Program-made: the position numbers and the translations under genes
Shown: positions 7,872-16,150 of the stretch, one piece after another
How the letters are laid out: the number at the start of each line of letters is the position of its first letter
How positions within the stretch are numbered: the stretch's first letter is position 1
Notes under the pieces: model-generated
Database searches by the model: none
Told to the model about the DNA's origin: nothing
Seen by the model: only the letters and a program-made list of their open reading frames with translations
Source: Saccharothrix saharensis
GTDB taxonomy: Bacteria; Actinomycetota; Actinomycetes; Mycobacteriales; Pseudonocardiaceae
Length of the DNA stretch: 64,000 bases
NCBI RefSeq assembly: GCF_006716745.1
Contig: NZ_VFPP01000001.1
Location: 6,025,386 to 6,089,385 of the forward strand
Direction: 5' to 3'

Positions 7872-8222
7872 TCATCGCGCGAGGTCGAGGGCCAGGGCGG
7901 TGGCGGGCAGGGCGAGGAACGCGGCGGGCACGGCGATGTTGTGCCACACACCGGCCCGCGCGTGGGCGGCCAGCGCGCCCACGAAGAACGCCACCAGCCC
8001 GATCGCCGCCGCCGTGCCGACCACGGGCACGCCGAGCAGGCCGAGCAGCAGGCCGACCGCGCCCGCGCCCTTCACCGCACCCAGCACGGGCAGCCACGAC
8101 GGCGGCACGCGCACCGCGGCCGAGTTGGCCAGCACGAAATCCGCCTTCACCAGGTCGGCGACGGCGATGCCGGCGTTGGCCAGCACGGCGAGCGCGGCGA
8201 CGACGACGTAAGCGGTGGACAT
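7872..8222 (-). CDS. DoxX-family integral membrane protein
   Basis: 116 residues with four predicted membrane helices, beginning MSTAYVVVAALAVLANAGIA after a GGAGG ribosome site. The VPPSWLPVLGAVKGAGAVGL and HNIAVPAAFLALPATALAL segments match the DoxX-like family (PF13564). Members sit in the cytoplasmic membrane, and some associate with thiol or quinone redox systems; no partner is evident here. It is convergent with the crotonase gene. Confidence 0.8.
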   Translation of the reverse strand: MSTAYVVVAALAVLANAGIAVADLVKADFVLANSAAVRVPPSWLPVLGAVKGAGAVGLLLGLLGVPVVGTAAAIGLVAFFVGALAAHARAGVWHNIAVPAAFLALPATALALDLAR

Positions 8223-8304
8223 GGCACCTCCGGGTGAGCAGACGGGGCGTCTGCCCACCCGACGCACGGGCGGCGCGGGAGGTGACCGGCTACCCGACCT
8301 GCAT

Positions 8305-8595
8305 GTAGCAGGCCCAGCCCGGTGCCGCGGGCGTCGCGGTGCACGATCAGCTTGGCCACCTCGGCGCGGTGCGTGCCGTCGGGCGCGTCGGTGAACCGCA
8401 CCTGCACGGTGCCCACCACCCGGCCGCCACCGGCGCGGCCCGGGCCCGCCACCACGTGAGCACCCGCACCCGGGACAGCGGCTTGACGAAGCCCACCGAA
8501 GCGCCGTCCTCGACCGCGTCGGCCGGCAGGTCGGTCAACGCCTCCGCGCACGCCGGCGGCTCGGCGGAGGTCACCTCCGCGATCCCGGCGGTCAC
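8305..8595 (-). pseudogene. frameshifted, truncated GNAT acetyltransferase
   Basis: Starting at a GTG whose bases overlap the NUDIX stop, one minus frame reads MTAGIAEVTSAEPPACAEAL, then LPADAVEDGASVGFVKPLSR. That is the N-terminal half of a GNAT family common in actinobacteria. The frame then shifts, and another minus frame continues VVGTVQVRFTDAPDGTHRAE and LIVHRDARGTGLG, the acetyl-CoA pyrophosphate loop. Homology stops near 8305 without the last third of the fold. The overlap with the NUDIX stop suggests it was once the third gene of the permease-NUDIX operon. Confidence 0.7.
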
Positions 8596-9134
8596 GGTTG
8601 CGCGTGCTCGTGCAGCAGGAGCAGCGTGTAGGCGGCGATCGACTGCGCGTCGGTGATCTCACCGCGCGCGATCATCGCCTCGAACTCGGCGCGCGGGAAC
8701 CACGCCGAGCGCATGTCCTGCTCCTCGTGCTCCCGCTCGTGGAAGCCCTCCCGCAGGTCGGTGGCCAGGAACACCCGGCCGCGCTGGCTGGACATGCCCG
8801 GTGCGACGTCCAGCATCCCGAGCAGCACCAGCTTGCCCGCCCGCAGCCCCGTCTCCTCCCGCAGCTCGCGCTCGGCCAGCACCAGCGGGTCGGCGTCCGC
8901 GCGTTCGGGCGCGGTGCCCTGCGGGAACTCCCAGCGCCGCATCCCCAGCGGGTAGCGGAACTGCTCGACCAGCCGCAGCCGCTCGCCGTCCATGGGGATC
9001 ACCAGCGCGAAGTCCGGCTTGTCGACCACGCCGTAGATCCCGGTGGTCCCGTCCGCACGCCCGATGGCGTCCTCCCGGACCACCATCCACTGGTTCGCGT
9101 ACACCTCACGCGATCCGAGGGTTTCCACGTTCAC
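8592..9134 (-). CDS. NUDIX hydrolase, ADP-ribose pyrophosphatase-like
   Basis: 180 residues. The Nudix box is complete: GTAPERADADPLVLAERELREETGL, given here only in pieces, with REXXEE as RELREETG. Upstream YPLGMRRWEFPQG and downstream MLDVAPGMSSQRGRVFLATD match bacterial ADP-ribose pyrophosphatases, which cleave ADP-ribose to AMP and ribose-5-phosphate. The GTG start at 9134 overlaps the permease stop; a second GTG at 9128 has better spacing from GGGAG and may be the true start. It is co-transcribed with the permease upstream and the decayed GNAT downstream. Confidence 0.85.
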   Translation of the reverse strand: MNVETLGSREVYANQWMVVREDAIGRADGTTGIYGVVDKPDFALVIPMDGERLRLVEQFRYPLGMRRWEFPQGTAPERADADPLVLAERELREETGLRAGKLVLLGMLDVAPGMSSQRGRVFLATDLREGFHEREHEEQDMRSAWFPRAEFEAMIARGEITDAQSIAAYTLLLLHEHAQP

Positions 9135-10525
9135 TCTCCCTGTGCCGAATGCCGGGCGAGTTCCGACCGGCGTCGCCCGTACGCGAAGTACACCACCAGA
9201 CCCGCGGCCGACCAGACGCCGAAGGCCAGCCACGTGGCGGGCGCCAGACCCGCCACCAGCAGCGCGCACATGCCCAGGCCCAGCAGCGGCACCACCGGGA
9301 CCCACGGCGTGCGGAAGCCGCGCGGCAGGTCCGGCCGGGTCCGCCGCAGCACCAGCACACCCACGTTGACCAGGCTGAACGCCACCAACGTGCCGATGCT
9401 CGTCGCCTCGGCCAACTGCCCGAGCGGCACCAGCGCGGCCAGCACCGCGACCACCGAGCCCACCAGCACCGTGTTCACCGTCGGCACCCGCTTCGCGCCG
9501 ACCCGGGCGAACACGCGCGGCACCAGGCCGTCCCGCGCCATGGCCACCAGCACCCGGGTCTGTCCGTAGAGGACGGTCAGCACCACGGACGCGATCGCGA
9601 TCACCGCGCCCGCCGACAGCACGGTCGCGGGCCAGCCCGCCCCGGTGACCCGCTCCAGCACGGTGGCCAGCGAGGCGTCGGACCCGGCCAGCGCGTCCAC
9701 CCCGACCGCGCCCACGGCGGTGAACGCCACCAGCACGTACACGACCGTGACGACGGCCAGCGAGATCACGATCGCCCGCGGCAGGTCCCGCTGCGGGTCG
9801 CGCGCCTCCTCACCGGCCGTGGACGCCGCGTCGAACCCGATGAACGAGAAGAACACCAGCGACGCCGCGCCCGTGACGCCCGCGATGCCGGCCGGGGCGA
9901 ACGGCGCCAGGTTCGAGCTCCGGAACCCGAACACCGCCACCACGACGAAGAACGCCAGCACCGCCACCTTGAGCAGCGTGGTCGCGGTGGTGACCGCCGC
10001 GCTCTCCTTCACCCCGCCCAGCAGCACGGCCGTGGCCAGCAGCACGACCACCGCCGCGGGCAGGTTGACCACGTCGCCGGACAGCGCGGCGGGCAGCTGG
10101 AACCCGAGCGTCGCGTCGAGGAACGCGTTGAGGTACCCGCTCCAGCCGACCGCGACCGCCGCCACCGACACGCCGTACTCCAGCAGCAGGCACCACCCGC
10201 AGACCCACGCGACCAGCTCGCCGAGCGTGGCGTAGGTGTAGGAGTAGGCCGACCCGGACACCGGCACCGCGCCCGCCAGCTCGGCGTACGACAGCGCGGA
10301 GAACAACGCCGCCAGCGCCGCCACCGCGAACGACACGGCGACCGCCGGACCGGCCACCGGCGCGGCCTGGCCGAGCACGACGAAGATCCCCGTGCCCAGC
10401 GTCGCGCCGACGGAGAGGGAGACCAGCGGCAACAGCCCGAGGCTGCGCCGCAACGGCGTGTGCGCGCTCTCCCCGGTGATCAGGTCGACGGGCTTGGTGC
10501 GCAGGAGCTGCCGCAGCGGTGACAC
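9131..10525 (-). CDS. APC-superfamily cationic amino-acid permease
   Basis: 464 residues with about 12-14 membrane helices. Recognisable elements are the TM1 motif [19 protein letters not shown], the CAT signature [19 protein letters not shown], and [20 protein letters not shown] followed by QRDLPRAI. These match the CAT/YfnA group of amino-acid/proton symporters. GTG at 10525 was chosen because the sequence from [14 protein letters not shown] matches family N-termini. It starts the operon with NUDIX and the GNAT relic, and is divergent from nucS. Substrate (probably basic or branched amino acid) is inferred. Confidence 0.88.
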   Translation of the reverse strand: MSPLRQLLRTKPVDLITGESAHTPLRRSLGLLPLVSLSVGATLGTGIFVVLGQAAPVAGPAVAVSFAVAALAALFSALSYAELAGAVPVSGSAYSYTYATLGELVAWVCGWCLLLEYGVSVAAVAVGWSGYLNAFLDATLGFQLPAALSGDVVNLPAAVVVLLATAVLLGGVKESAAVTTATTLLKVAVLAFFVVVAVFGFRSSNLAPFAPAGIAGVTGAASLVFFSFIGFDAASTAGEEARDPQRDLPRAIVISLAVVTVVYVLVAFTAVGAVGVDALAGSDASLATVLERVTGAGWPATVLSAGAVIAIASVVLTVLYGQTRVLVAMARDGLVPRVFARVGAKRVPTVNTVLVGSVVAVLAALVPLGQLAEATSIGTLVAFSLVNVGVLVLRRTRPDLPRGFRTPWVPVVPLLGLGMCALLVAGLAPATWLAFGVWSAAGLVVYFAYGRRRSELARHSAQGE

Positions 10526-10581
10526 GTCGGCCGACGGTACCTGCCGGTGGGACGGGGCGCGCACCCCGTAGCCTGTCGGCC

Positions 10582-11241
10582 GTGCGCCTCGTCATCGCTC
10601 GCTGCCAGGTCGACTACGTCGGACGCCTCACCGCTCATCTGCCGATGGCGCAGAGGCTGTTGTTGATCAAGGCGGACGGCTCGGTGTCGATCCACTCCGA
10701 CGACCGCGCGTACAAGCCGCTGAACTGGATGAGCCCGCCGTGCTGGCTGATCGAGGACCCCGACCTGTGGGTGGTGCAGAACAAGGCGGGCGAGAAGCTG
10801 ATCATCACGCTGGCCGAGGTGCTGCACGACTCCAAGCACGAGCTCGGCCCGGAACCCGGCCTGGTCAAGGACGGCGTCGAGGCCGACCTGCAGAAGCTGC
10901 TGGCCGAGCACGTGACCACGCTCGGCGAGGGCTGGACCCTGGTCCGCCGCGAGTTCCCGACCCCGATCGGCCCGGTCGACCTGATGTGCCGCGACGCGTC
11001 CGGCCGCTCGGTGGCGGTCGAGATCAAGCGCCGGGGCGAGATCGACGGCGTCGAACAGCTGACCCGCTACCTCGAACTGCTCAACCGCGACCCGCTGCTC
11101 GCCCCGGTGCGGGGCGTGTTCGCCGCGCAGCAGATCAAGCCCCAGGCCCGCACCCTCGCCGAGGACCGCGGCATCCGCTGCGTCGTGCTGGACTACGACG
11201 CGCTGCGCGGCATCGAATCCGACGAGTTCCGCCTCTTCTGA
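10582..11241 (+). CDS. nucS: mismatch-specific endonuclease NucS/EndoMS
   Basis: 219 residues from GTG at 10582. The N-terminal beta domain ([20 protein letters not shown]) and the C-terminal RecB-like nuclease domain are both complete. Catalytic residues are visible: Asp133 in GPVDLMCRD, Glu147 and Lys149 in [17 protein letters not shown], and [11 protein letters not shown] at about 100. The C-terminus ends FRLF, like the sliding-clamp binding tail of this family. NucS cuts both strands at mismatches and replaces MutS/MutL repair in most actinobacteria, which fits the taxonomic reading. A weak hairpin with a T-run follows. Confidence 0.96.
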   Translation: MRLVIARCQVDYVGRLTAHLPMAQRLLLIKADGSVSIHSDDRAYKPLNWMSPPCWLIEDPDLWVVQNKAGEKLIITLAEVLHDSKHELGPEPGLVKDGVEADLQKLLAEHVTTLGEGWTLVRREFPTPIGPVDLMCRDASGRSVAVEIKRRGEIDGVEQLTRYLELLNRDPLLAPVRGVFAAQQIKPQARTLAEDRGIRCVVLDYDALRGIESDEFRLF

Positions 11242-11285
11242 ACCCATTCCGCCACCGCGTCGCCGCCGGTGGGTAATGTGATCTG

Positions 11286-11313
11286 AACGCCCATCAGGCG
11301 TTTCCGCATTTTT
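11286..11313 (+). terminator. probable terminator of nucS
   Basis: AACGCC (11286-11291), a 5-nt loop and GGCGTT (11297-11302) form a short stem, followed eight bases later by a run of five T. It is weak, but it is the only T-run terminator seen here and lies in locally AT-rich DNA before the TIR gene. Confidence 0.45.
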
Positions 11314-11368
11314 GCGCCGTCGCACTGCTCCATTCGAGCGGTCGCCACGCGGAGAAGGAGGAGCGTCC

Positions 11369-13390
11369 GTGGCAGAGGTCGCCGTGAGTGTGCTGACGGA
11401 AGTCGCCGTCGTGTCGTGCGACATCCTCGGCCATTCCGCCGCGGAGGACGACCTCCAGTTCCACCGGGTCGCGGAGATCAACCGGATCGTCGGCGACGCG
11501 ATCGAACGCCGCGAGCCCGGGCAGGTCATCTGGTCCTCGGGTGGCGACGGTGGCCACGTCATCTTCTTCGGGGACGACTGGCTGGTGCACGCCGTGCACC
11601 TCATGGCGGAGTTGTGCGCCTGGGCGCGGGACGAGTCGGTGCAGCTCCGCGTCACCGGCCACGTCGGCCCGGTCCGCAGCCTGGTCGGGGCCGACGGGCG
11701 CACGCAGGTGGTCGGGTCCGGCATCAACTTCGCCGGGTGGCTGGTCCGGCAGGCCACCGGTGACGGCATCGTCGTGTCCGACGCCTTCCGCCGTGCGATC
11801 GCCTCCGCGTCGATCGCCTCGGAAGTCACCATCCACCACCAACGGTTGCTGGTGAATCGTGGCGAAGAGAAATTGCTCTACTTGCTGTCCTTCGACGGTG
11901 TGCAGTCCGAATGGGGTAATCCGGAGGACGACGACTACGCGTCGTTGAGGAGGGCACTGCAGTCGGAGAACGGGTGGGACGCCCTCTATTACGCGAAGAG
12001 GATCTCCCAGATCAACCCGCAGGACCGCAACGTCACCGCCGCGCTCGAGCACGCCTCGCGAATGCTGAAGTCCGGCACCGGCGCCAATCGCAGCTTCCTC
12101 GAACTGCTCCGGGCGGACGAGCTGACCGAGATGCTGAAGCTCGGGCACCTGGTCGAGCGCAGGCCCGGCGAGGTGATCTGCCGCGTCGGGGAACCCGGCG
12201 AGTCGATGTTCGTCATCCTGCGCGGCGAGGTCGGTGTCTACAACCTGGAGGGCAAGGGGTTCGGCGGCACGGCCGAGGCGAACAACGTGCACCGCGCGGG
12301 CGAGGTCGTCGGCGAGCTGGCGACCGCGTTGAAGCGCAACCGGACCGCGGACCTCATCGCCAGGACCGACGTGGCGCTGCTGTCGTTCATCAGCGACGAG
12401 GTCACCGACAAGCTGTCCGACACGGACGCGGGCAAGGAGGCGAGGCGGCAGTACGACCTGTTCATCCTCGATCGCGTGCTCCAGCACACCGTCCAGGCCA
12501 CGCCGTACCTCCTCGGTCCGCTCAACATCCCGTCCTCGCAGGGCTTCGCGCGGGTCACCGATCGCAAGCCCTGGGAGGCCGCCGTCCGCGAGCTGCTGCC
12601 GCACACGGAGCTGGTCACGGTCGCCCCCGGGGGCTTCACCCTCGACAACGGCCAAGTGGTGCGCGCGATGAGCAAGGAAGACCCGGAACACGGCCTGTTC
12701 GTCCTGGTGTCGGGCAGCGTCACGTCCTCGACGCCCGTCGTCGCGAAGTTGGACGGCTCCCGGAGCCCGCTGCTGTGGGTCGACGTGCCCGAGCTCTTCG
12801 ACGCGCCGCCGAGCACCTACAAGCGCGCGGCGGAACCGATCATGGTGCTGCGGATCGGGGCCAAGGGCGTCGACCAGCTCTCCCTGGACCAGCGCGGCGA
12901 GCTGCTCCGGTCGTTGAAGAGCGTGGTGGGCGAGGTGCCGCCCGAATACCAGTTCGACGTGTACCTGTGCCACTCGAGCCTGGACAAGGAGGTCGTCAGC
13001 GAGATCAAGGACCGGCTGTGGGAGGACTACGGCCTCAGGTCCTGGTACGACGACGCCGAGTTGCAGCCGGGTGACTCGACCCGCAAGGCGATCGAGAAGG
13101 GGCTGATGAGCAGCCGGTTCCTGCTCCTGTGCGCGAGCGCGAACCTGAACTCCTCGGACTGGGCGAACCGGGAGATCGACTCGGTCCTGCACCTGGACGT
13201 GAAGCGGCAGAACGACGACCCGAAGGTGCTCGTGCTCAAGCTCTACGAGCACGAGACCAACGACGAAGCCATCCCGCGGCTTCTCCGGGGCACCAAACGG
13301 CACCACTTGCAGCGGGAAGGGGACTTCGAGCGACTGGCGGGGTTCATCCAGGCCGCGGGGAGGGCCGCCAGTGGGCGACGAGGTCCGTAA
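11369..13390 (+). CDS. nucleotide cyclase-like / tandem cyclic-nucleotide-binding / TIR fusion protein (candidate self-contained Pycsar-like effector)
   Basis: 673 residues from GTG at 11369 after AAGGAGGA. Residues 10-175 look like a class III cyclase homology domain: CDILGHS (Asp18), SSGGDGGHVIFF (Asp60), GSGINFAGWLVRQA (Asn120) and GDGIVVSDAF. CNB domain 1 covers about 245-345, with phosphate-cassette residues GEVVGELATALKRNRTADL (Glu316, Arg325). CNB domain 2, about 405-515, has PELFDAPPSTYKRAAE (Glu475, Arg486). The TIR domain at 527-665 runs from FDVYLCHSSLDK through WYDDAELQPGDS to SSDWANREIDSVL, whose Glu602 fits the NADase glutamate. The purine-selecting Lys position is Ser57 and the transition-state Arg position is Trp124. 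The next gene overlaps by 20 bp. Separate cyclase and CNB-TIR proteins form Pycsar; the single-chain form and its role in defence are inferred. Confidence 0.82.
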   Translation: MAEVAVSVLTEVAVVSCDILGHSAAEDDLQFHRVAEINRIVGDAIERREPGQVIWSSGGDGGHVIFFGDDWLVHAVHLMAELCAWARDESVQLRVTGHVGPVRSLVGADGRTQVVGSGINFAGWLVRQATGDGIVVSDAFRRAIASASIASEVTIHHQRLLVNRGEEKLLYLLSFDGVQSEWGNPEDDDYASLRRALQSENGWDALYYAKRISQINPQDRNVTAALEHASRMLKSGTGANRSFLELLRADELTEMLKLGHLVERRPGEVICRVGEPGESMFVILRGEVGVYNLEGKGFGGTAEANNVHRAGEVVGELATALKRNRTADLIARTDVALLSFISDEVTDKLSDTDAGKEARRQYDLFILDRVLQHTVQATPYLLGPLNIPSSQGFARVTDRKPWEAAVRELLPHTELVTVAPGGFTLDNGQVVRAMSKEDPEHGLFVLVSGSVTSSTPVVAKLDGSRSPLLWVDVPELFDAPPSTYKRAAEPIMVLRIGAKGVDQLSLDQRGELLRSLKSVVGEVPPEYQFDVYLCHSSLDKEVVSEIKDRLWEDYGLRSWYDDAELQPGDSTRKAIEKGLMSSRFLLLCASANLNSSDWANREIDSVLHLDVKRQNDDPKVLVLKLYEHETNDEAIPRLLRGTKRHHLQREGDFERLAGFIQAAGRAASGRRGP

Positions 13391-15479
13391 CGCCGTGTCG
13401 GCCCCGGTCTCGGTGGCGGTGCAGGCCGGTCGCATCGAGGGGCCGGTGCACATCCACGCGCCGGCGCCGGCGGTGGTCGTGCCGCGCCAGCTGCCCGCCG
13501 GTCCGCGCCGGTTGACCGGCCGTGAAGCGGAGCTCGCCTGGCTGGACGACCGGGCGCGGTCGGTGCCGGTGGTGGTGAGCGGGCCGGGCGGAGTCGGCAA
13601 GAGCGCGCTGGTCCTGGCGTGGGCGCACGCGAACATCCCGGACTTCCCCGACGGCCAGCTGTGGGTCGACCTGCGCGGGCACGGGCCGGATCGGCCGTTG
13701 ACGCCGGACGAGGTGCTCGGCGCCTTCCTGCGCGACCTCGGTGTGCCCGACGCCGACGTGCCCCCGACCCGCTACGAGCGCGAGGGGCGCTACCGCAGCC
13801 TGCTGCACGGCCGGCGGGTCCTGGTGGTGCTGGACAACGCCGCGTCCGAGGACCAGGTGCGCCCGTTGCTGCCGGGCGCCGGCACCGTGCTGGTGACGAG
13901 CCGGGCCGTGCTGCCCGGTCTGGCGGTGCACGAGGGGGTCGAGGTGCTCGACCTGGACCTGCTCGACCACGCTCAGGGGCTGGCTCTGCTGCGTGACGCG
14001 CTGGGGGACCGGGTGGACCGGGAGCCGGCCGCGCGGGAGCTGGTGGCGCTCTGCGGCGGGCTGCCGCTGGCGTTGCGGATCGTCGCGCAACTGGCCCGAT
14101 CACGGCCGACCGCGCCCCTGGCGGAACTGGTCGCGGAGCTGCGCCGCGCGGGCGACCGGTTGGACGTCCTGGAGGTCGGCGGTGACGTCCGCTCCTCCAT
14201 CCGACCGGTGCTGTCGTGGTCCGTGGACCGCTTGCCGGAGGAGGCCGCCCGCGCGTTCCGGCTGTTCGGCGTGCACCCGACGGGAGTGGTGGACGCACCC
14301 GCGTTCGCCGCCCTGTGCGCGGTGCCGGTGGCTCGCGCGGTGCGGTTGCTGCGTGCGCTGGTCGGTGCGCACCTGCTCACCGAGCCCGTCCGCGGCCGGT
14401 TCGCCGCGCACGACCTGCTCCGCCTCTTCGCCGTCGAACTGGCCGACGGAGAGGCGGAGCGGTCCGCGGCCGGGGTGCGGCTGTTCGACCACGTGCTGCA
14501 CACCGCCGCGCGGGCCGACGCGCTGGTCACGCCCAACCGGTTCCGATTACCACTGGCCGGTGACCCGGCCGGTGCGGAGGAGTTCGCCGACTACGACTCC
14601 GCCCTGGCGTGGTTGCACCGGCACTGGCGCGACGCCGTCGGCCTGTGCGGCAGGGACGAGCCGGAGCTCGACGCGCGGCGCTGGCAGTTGGCTTACACGA
14701 TGCGCGGCTACTTCTTCCTCACCAAGCAGTGGGACGGCTGGCTGGCCTGCCACCGGTCGGCGCTGGCCGCGTGCCTGCGGCTGGGCGACCGGCACGCCGA
14801 GGCGCGCATCCGCAACGACCTGGGGCGTGCACTGCTGGAGACCGGCCGGCCGGACCTCGCCGCGGTGCAGTACGAGACCGCGCAGCGCCTGTTCGAGGAG
14901 CTCGGCGACCGGCACGGGTGGAGCAACGCGGTCGCGAACCGCGCGGTCCTCGCGCGCAGGTCCGGAGACCTGGCGGAAGCGCTGCGCCTGAACAAGTCGG
15001 CGCTGGACTACTACCTGGAGGTCGGCGCGCGTCGCAACGCCGCCATCGCGTGGCGCAGCAGGGCCAAGACGCACGAGGCGGCGGGCGCGTTGGACGAGGC
15101 CTCGGCCGACCTCGGCCGGGCGGTCACGACGTTCGCCGAACTGGGGCTGCACCTCGACCTCGCCGAGGCCTACAACCTGGGTGGAGTCCTCGCCGCGCGG
15201 CGGGGTGACGCGGCCGCGGCCGAGGCGCAGCACCTCGCGGCGCTCGACGCGAGCCGGGCGTGCGGCAGCACCTTCGAGGAAGCCGAGGCGTTGCGCCGGC
15301 TGGGCGACCTGGCGCACGCGCGCGGCGCGGTCGACGTGGCGGTCGCCCGGTGGAGCGCGGCGGTGGGCCACTACCGCGCGCTGGGGTCGCCGGAGGTGGC
15401 CGGGTTGACCACGCGGCTGGAGTCGGTCGGCGGTGTGGCCGAAGGGCGACCGGAGCCGGGCGGCGGGGACGCGGTGTGA
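13371..15479 (+). CDS. STAND NTPase (NB-ARC plus TPR) with N-terminal amyloid-like motif
   Basis: 702 residues from GTG at 13371, with GGGAGG seven bases upstream and inside the end of the TIR gene. Residues 7-29 contain VSVAVQAGRIEGPVHIH, close to RHIM/BASS-type motifs (V-Q-x-G core) that head many actinobacterial NLR-like proteins. The NB-ARC core has Walker A GPGGVGKSAL (71-80), Walker B RRVLVVLDNAA, VLVTSRAVLPG and the GLPLAL box. A winged-helix region is followed by about six TPR-like helical pairs (LGRALLETGRPDLAAVQYET, VANRAVLARRSGDLAEAL). There is no SARP DNA-binding domain, so an AfsR-type activator is unlikely. The overlap with the cyclase-CNB-TIR gene suggests a coupled sensor. What it senses is unknown. 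Confidence 0.85.
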   Translation: MGDEVRNAVSAPVSVAVQAGRIEGPVHIHAPAPAVVVPRQLPAGPRRLTGREAELAWLDDRARSVPVVVSGPGGVGKSALVLAWAHANIPDFPDGQLWVDLRGHGPDRPLTPDEVLGAFLRDLGVPDADVPPTRYEREGRYRSLLHGRRVLVVLDNAASEDQVRPLLPGAGTVLVTSRAVLPGLAVHEGVEVLDLDLLDHAQGLALLRDALGDRVDREPAARELVALCGGLPLALRIVAQLARSRPTAPLAELVAELRRAGDRLDVLEVGGDVRSSIRPVLSWSVDRLPEEAARAFRLFGVHPTGVVDAPAFAALCAVPVARAVRLLRALVGAHLLTEPVRGRFAAHDLLRLFAVELADGEAERSAAGVRLFDHVLHTAARADALVTPNRFRLPLAGDPAGAEEFADYDSALAWLHRHWRDAVGLCGRDEPELDARRWQLAYTMRGYFFLTKQWDGWLACHRSALAACLRLGDRHAEARIRNDLGRALLETGRPDLAAVQYETAQRLFEELGDRHGWSNAVANRAVLARRSGDLAEALRLNKSALDYYLEVGARRNAAIAWRSRAKTHEAAGALDEASADLGRAVTTFAELGLHLDLAEAYNLGGVLAARRGDAAAAEAQHLAALDASRACGSTFEEAEALRRLGDLAHARGAVDVAVARWSAAVGHYRALGSPEVAGLTTRLESVGGVAEGRPEPGGGDAV

Positions 15480-15599
15480 CCGGCCGGCGCGTGTCGTCGT
15501 CCGCACTTCCCGGGTCGGCGGTAAGCCGTTCGGGTGCGTGGCAGGTCGGATTCCGCGATATACGCTGACTTCCCCCGAAAACGGGCCTGGAGGCGTGCG

Positions 15600-16016
15600 G
15601 TGCGAAGACCCCGAAGACGAAGATCCGGTCCACCCGTCCTGGTCTCGTTGGTCCTGCTGGTGGTGGCGGGGTGCGCGGCGCAGGGATCCGCGTTGCCGCC
15701 GCCGCCCGTCGTCGCGGTGTCGAACTCGACCGCCGCGCCCTCTCCCGCCGCGCAGCTCGCGGCGCTCCCCGTCGCCGGCCCGGCCGGAGGCGAAGTCCGG
15801 CTCGGTGGTGACGGGTTCCCCGCACACGGTCGGGTGGTGTTCACCTTCCACGGGCAGCCCGTCGGCGACGTGACCGCGGACGCGGTCGGGCGGTTCGCCG
15901 GGGTGCCGGTCCGGGTCCCCGAGTCGTTCCGGGATTCCGCGCCCGGCACGCAGTTCACCATCGGCGCCACCTCCGGTCCCGTGTACGCCGAGACGCCGTT
16001 CGTGCTCACCCGCTGA
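15600..16016 (+). CDS. small secreted lipoprotein with an Ig-like domain
   Basis: 138 residues from GTG at 15600, preceded by CTGGAGG. An Arg-rich N-region and PPVLVSLVLLVVAGC form a lipoprotein signal peptide (lipobox VVAG-C). A Ser/Ala/Pro linker leads to one beta-sandwich-like domain containing EVRLGGDGFPAHGRVVFTF, GDVTADAVGRFAGVPVRV and FTIGATSGP, resembling bacterial Ig/IPT-like domains. It lies 120 bp after the STAND gene and has its own start region, so it is probably not part of that operon. Function unknown. Confidence 0.65.
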   Translation: MRRPRRRRSGPPVLVSLVLLVVAGCAAQGSALPPPPVVAVSNSTAAPSPAAQLAALPVAGPAGGEVRLGGDGFPAHGRVVFTFHGQPVGDVTADAVGRFAGVPVRVPESFRDSAPGTQFTIGATSGPVYAETPFVLTR

Positions 16017-16150
16017 CGCGCTCACCTCAGGTTTAGCCCGGGGTAGTTCAAACCGGCGGAGCGCGCCGACGTGCACTACCGTCAGCTTGATCGGCTGTGC
16101 GTTAGTGCGCGATGGTGTTCGGGGTTGTTCGATCAGGGAGGTGGGCGGAG

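Noticed and set aside
13371..15479. SARP/AfsR-type pathway regulator
   Set aside because: The NB-ARC and TPR parts match, but there is no N-terminal winged-helix SARP domain; the N-terminus is a short amyloid-like motif instead.
16017..16150. Riboswitch upstream of the symporter
   Set aside because: An imperfect inverted repeat (GGTTT...AAACC) exists near 16032, but no known riboswitch core motif was recognised.
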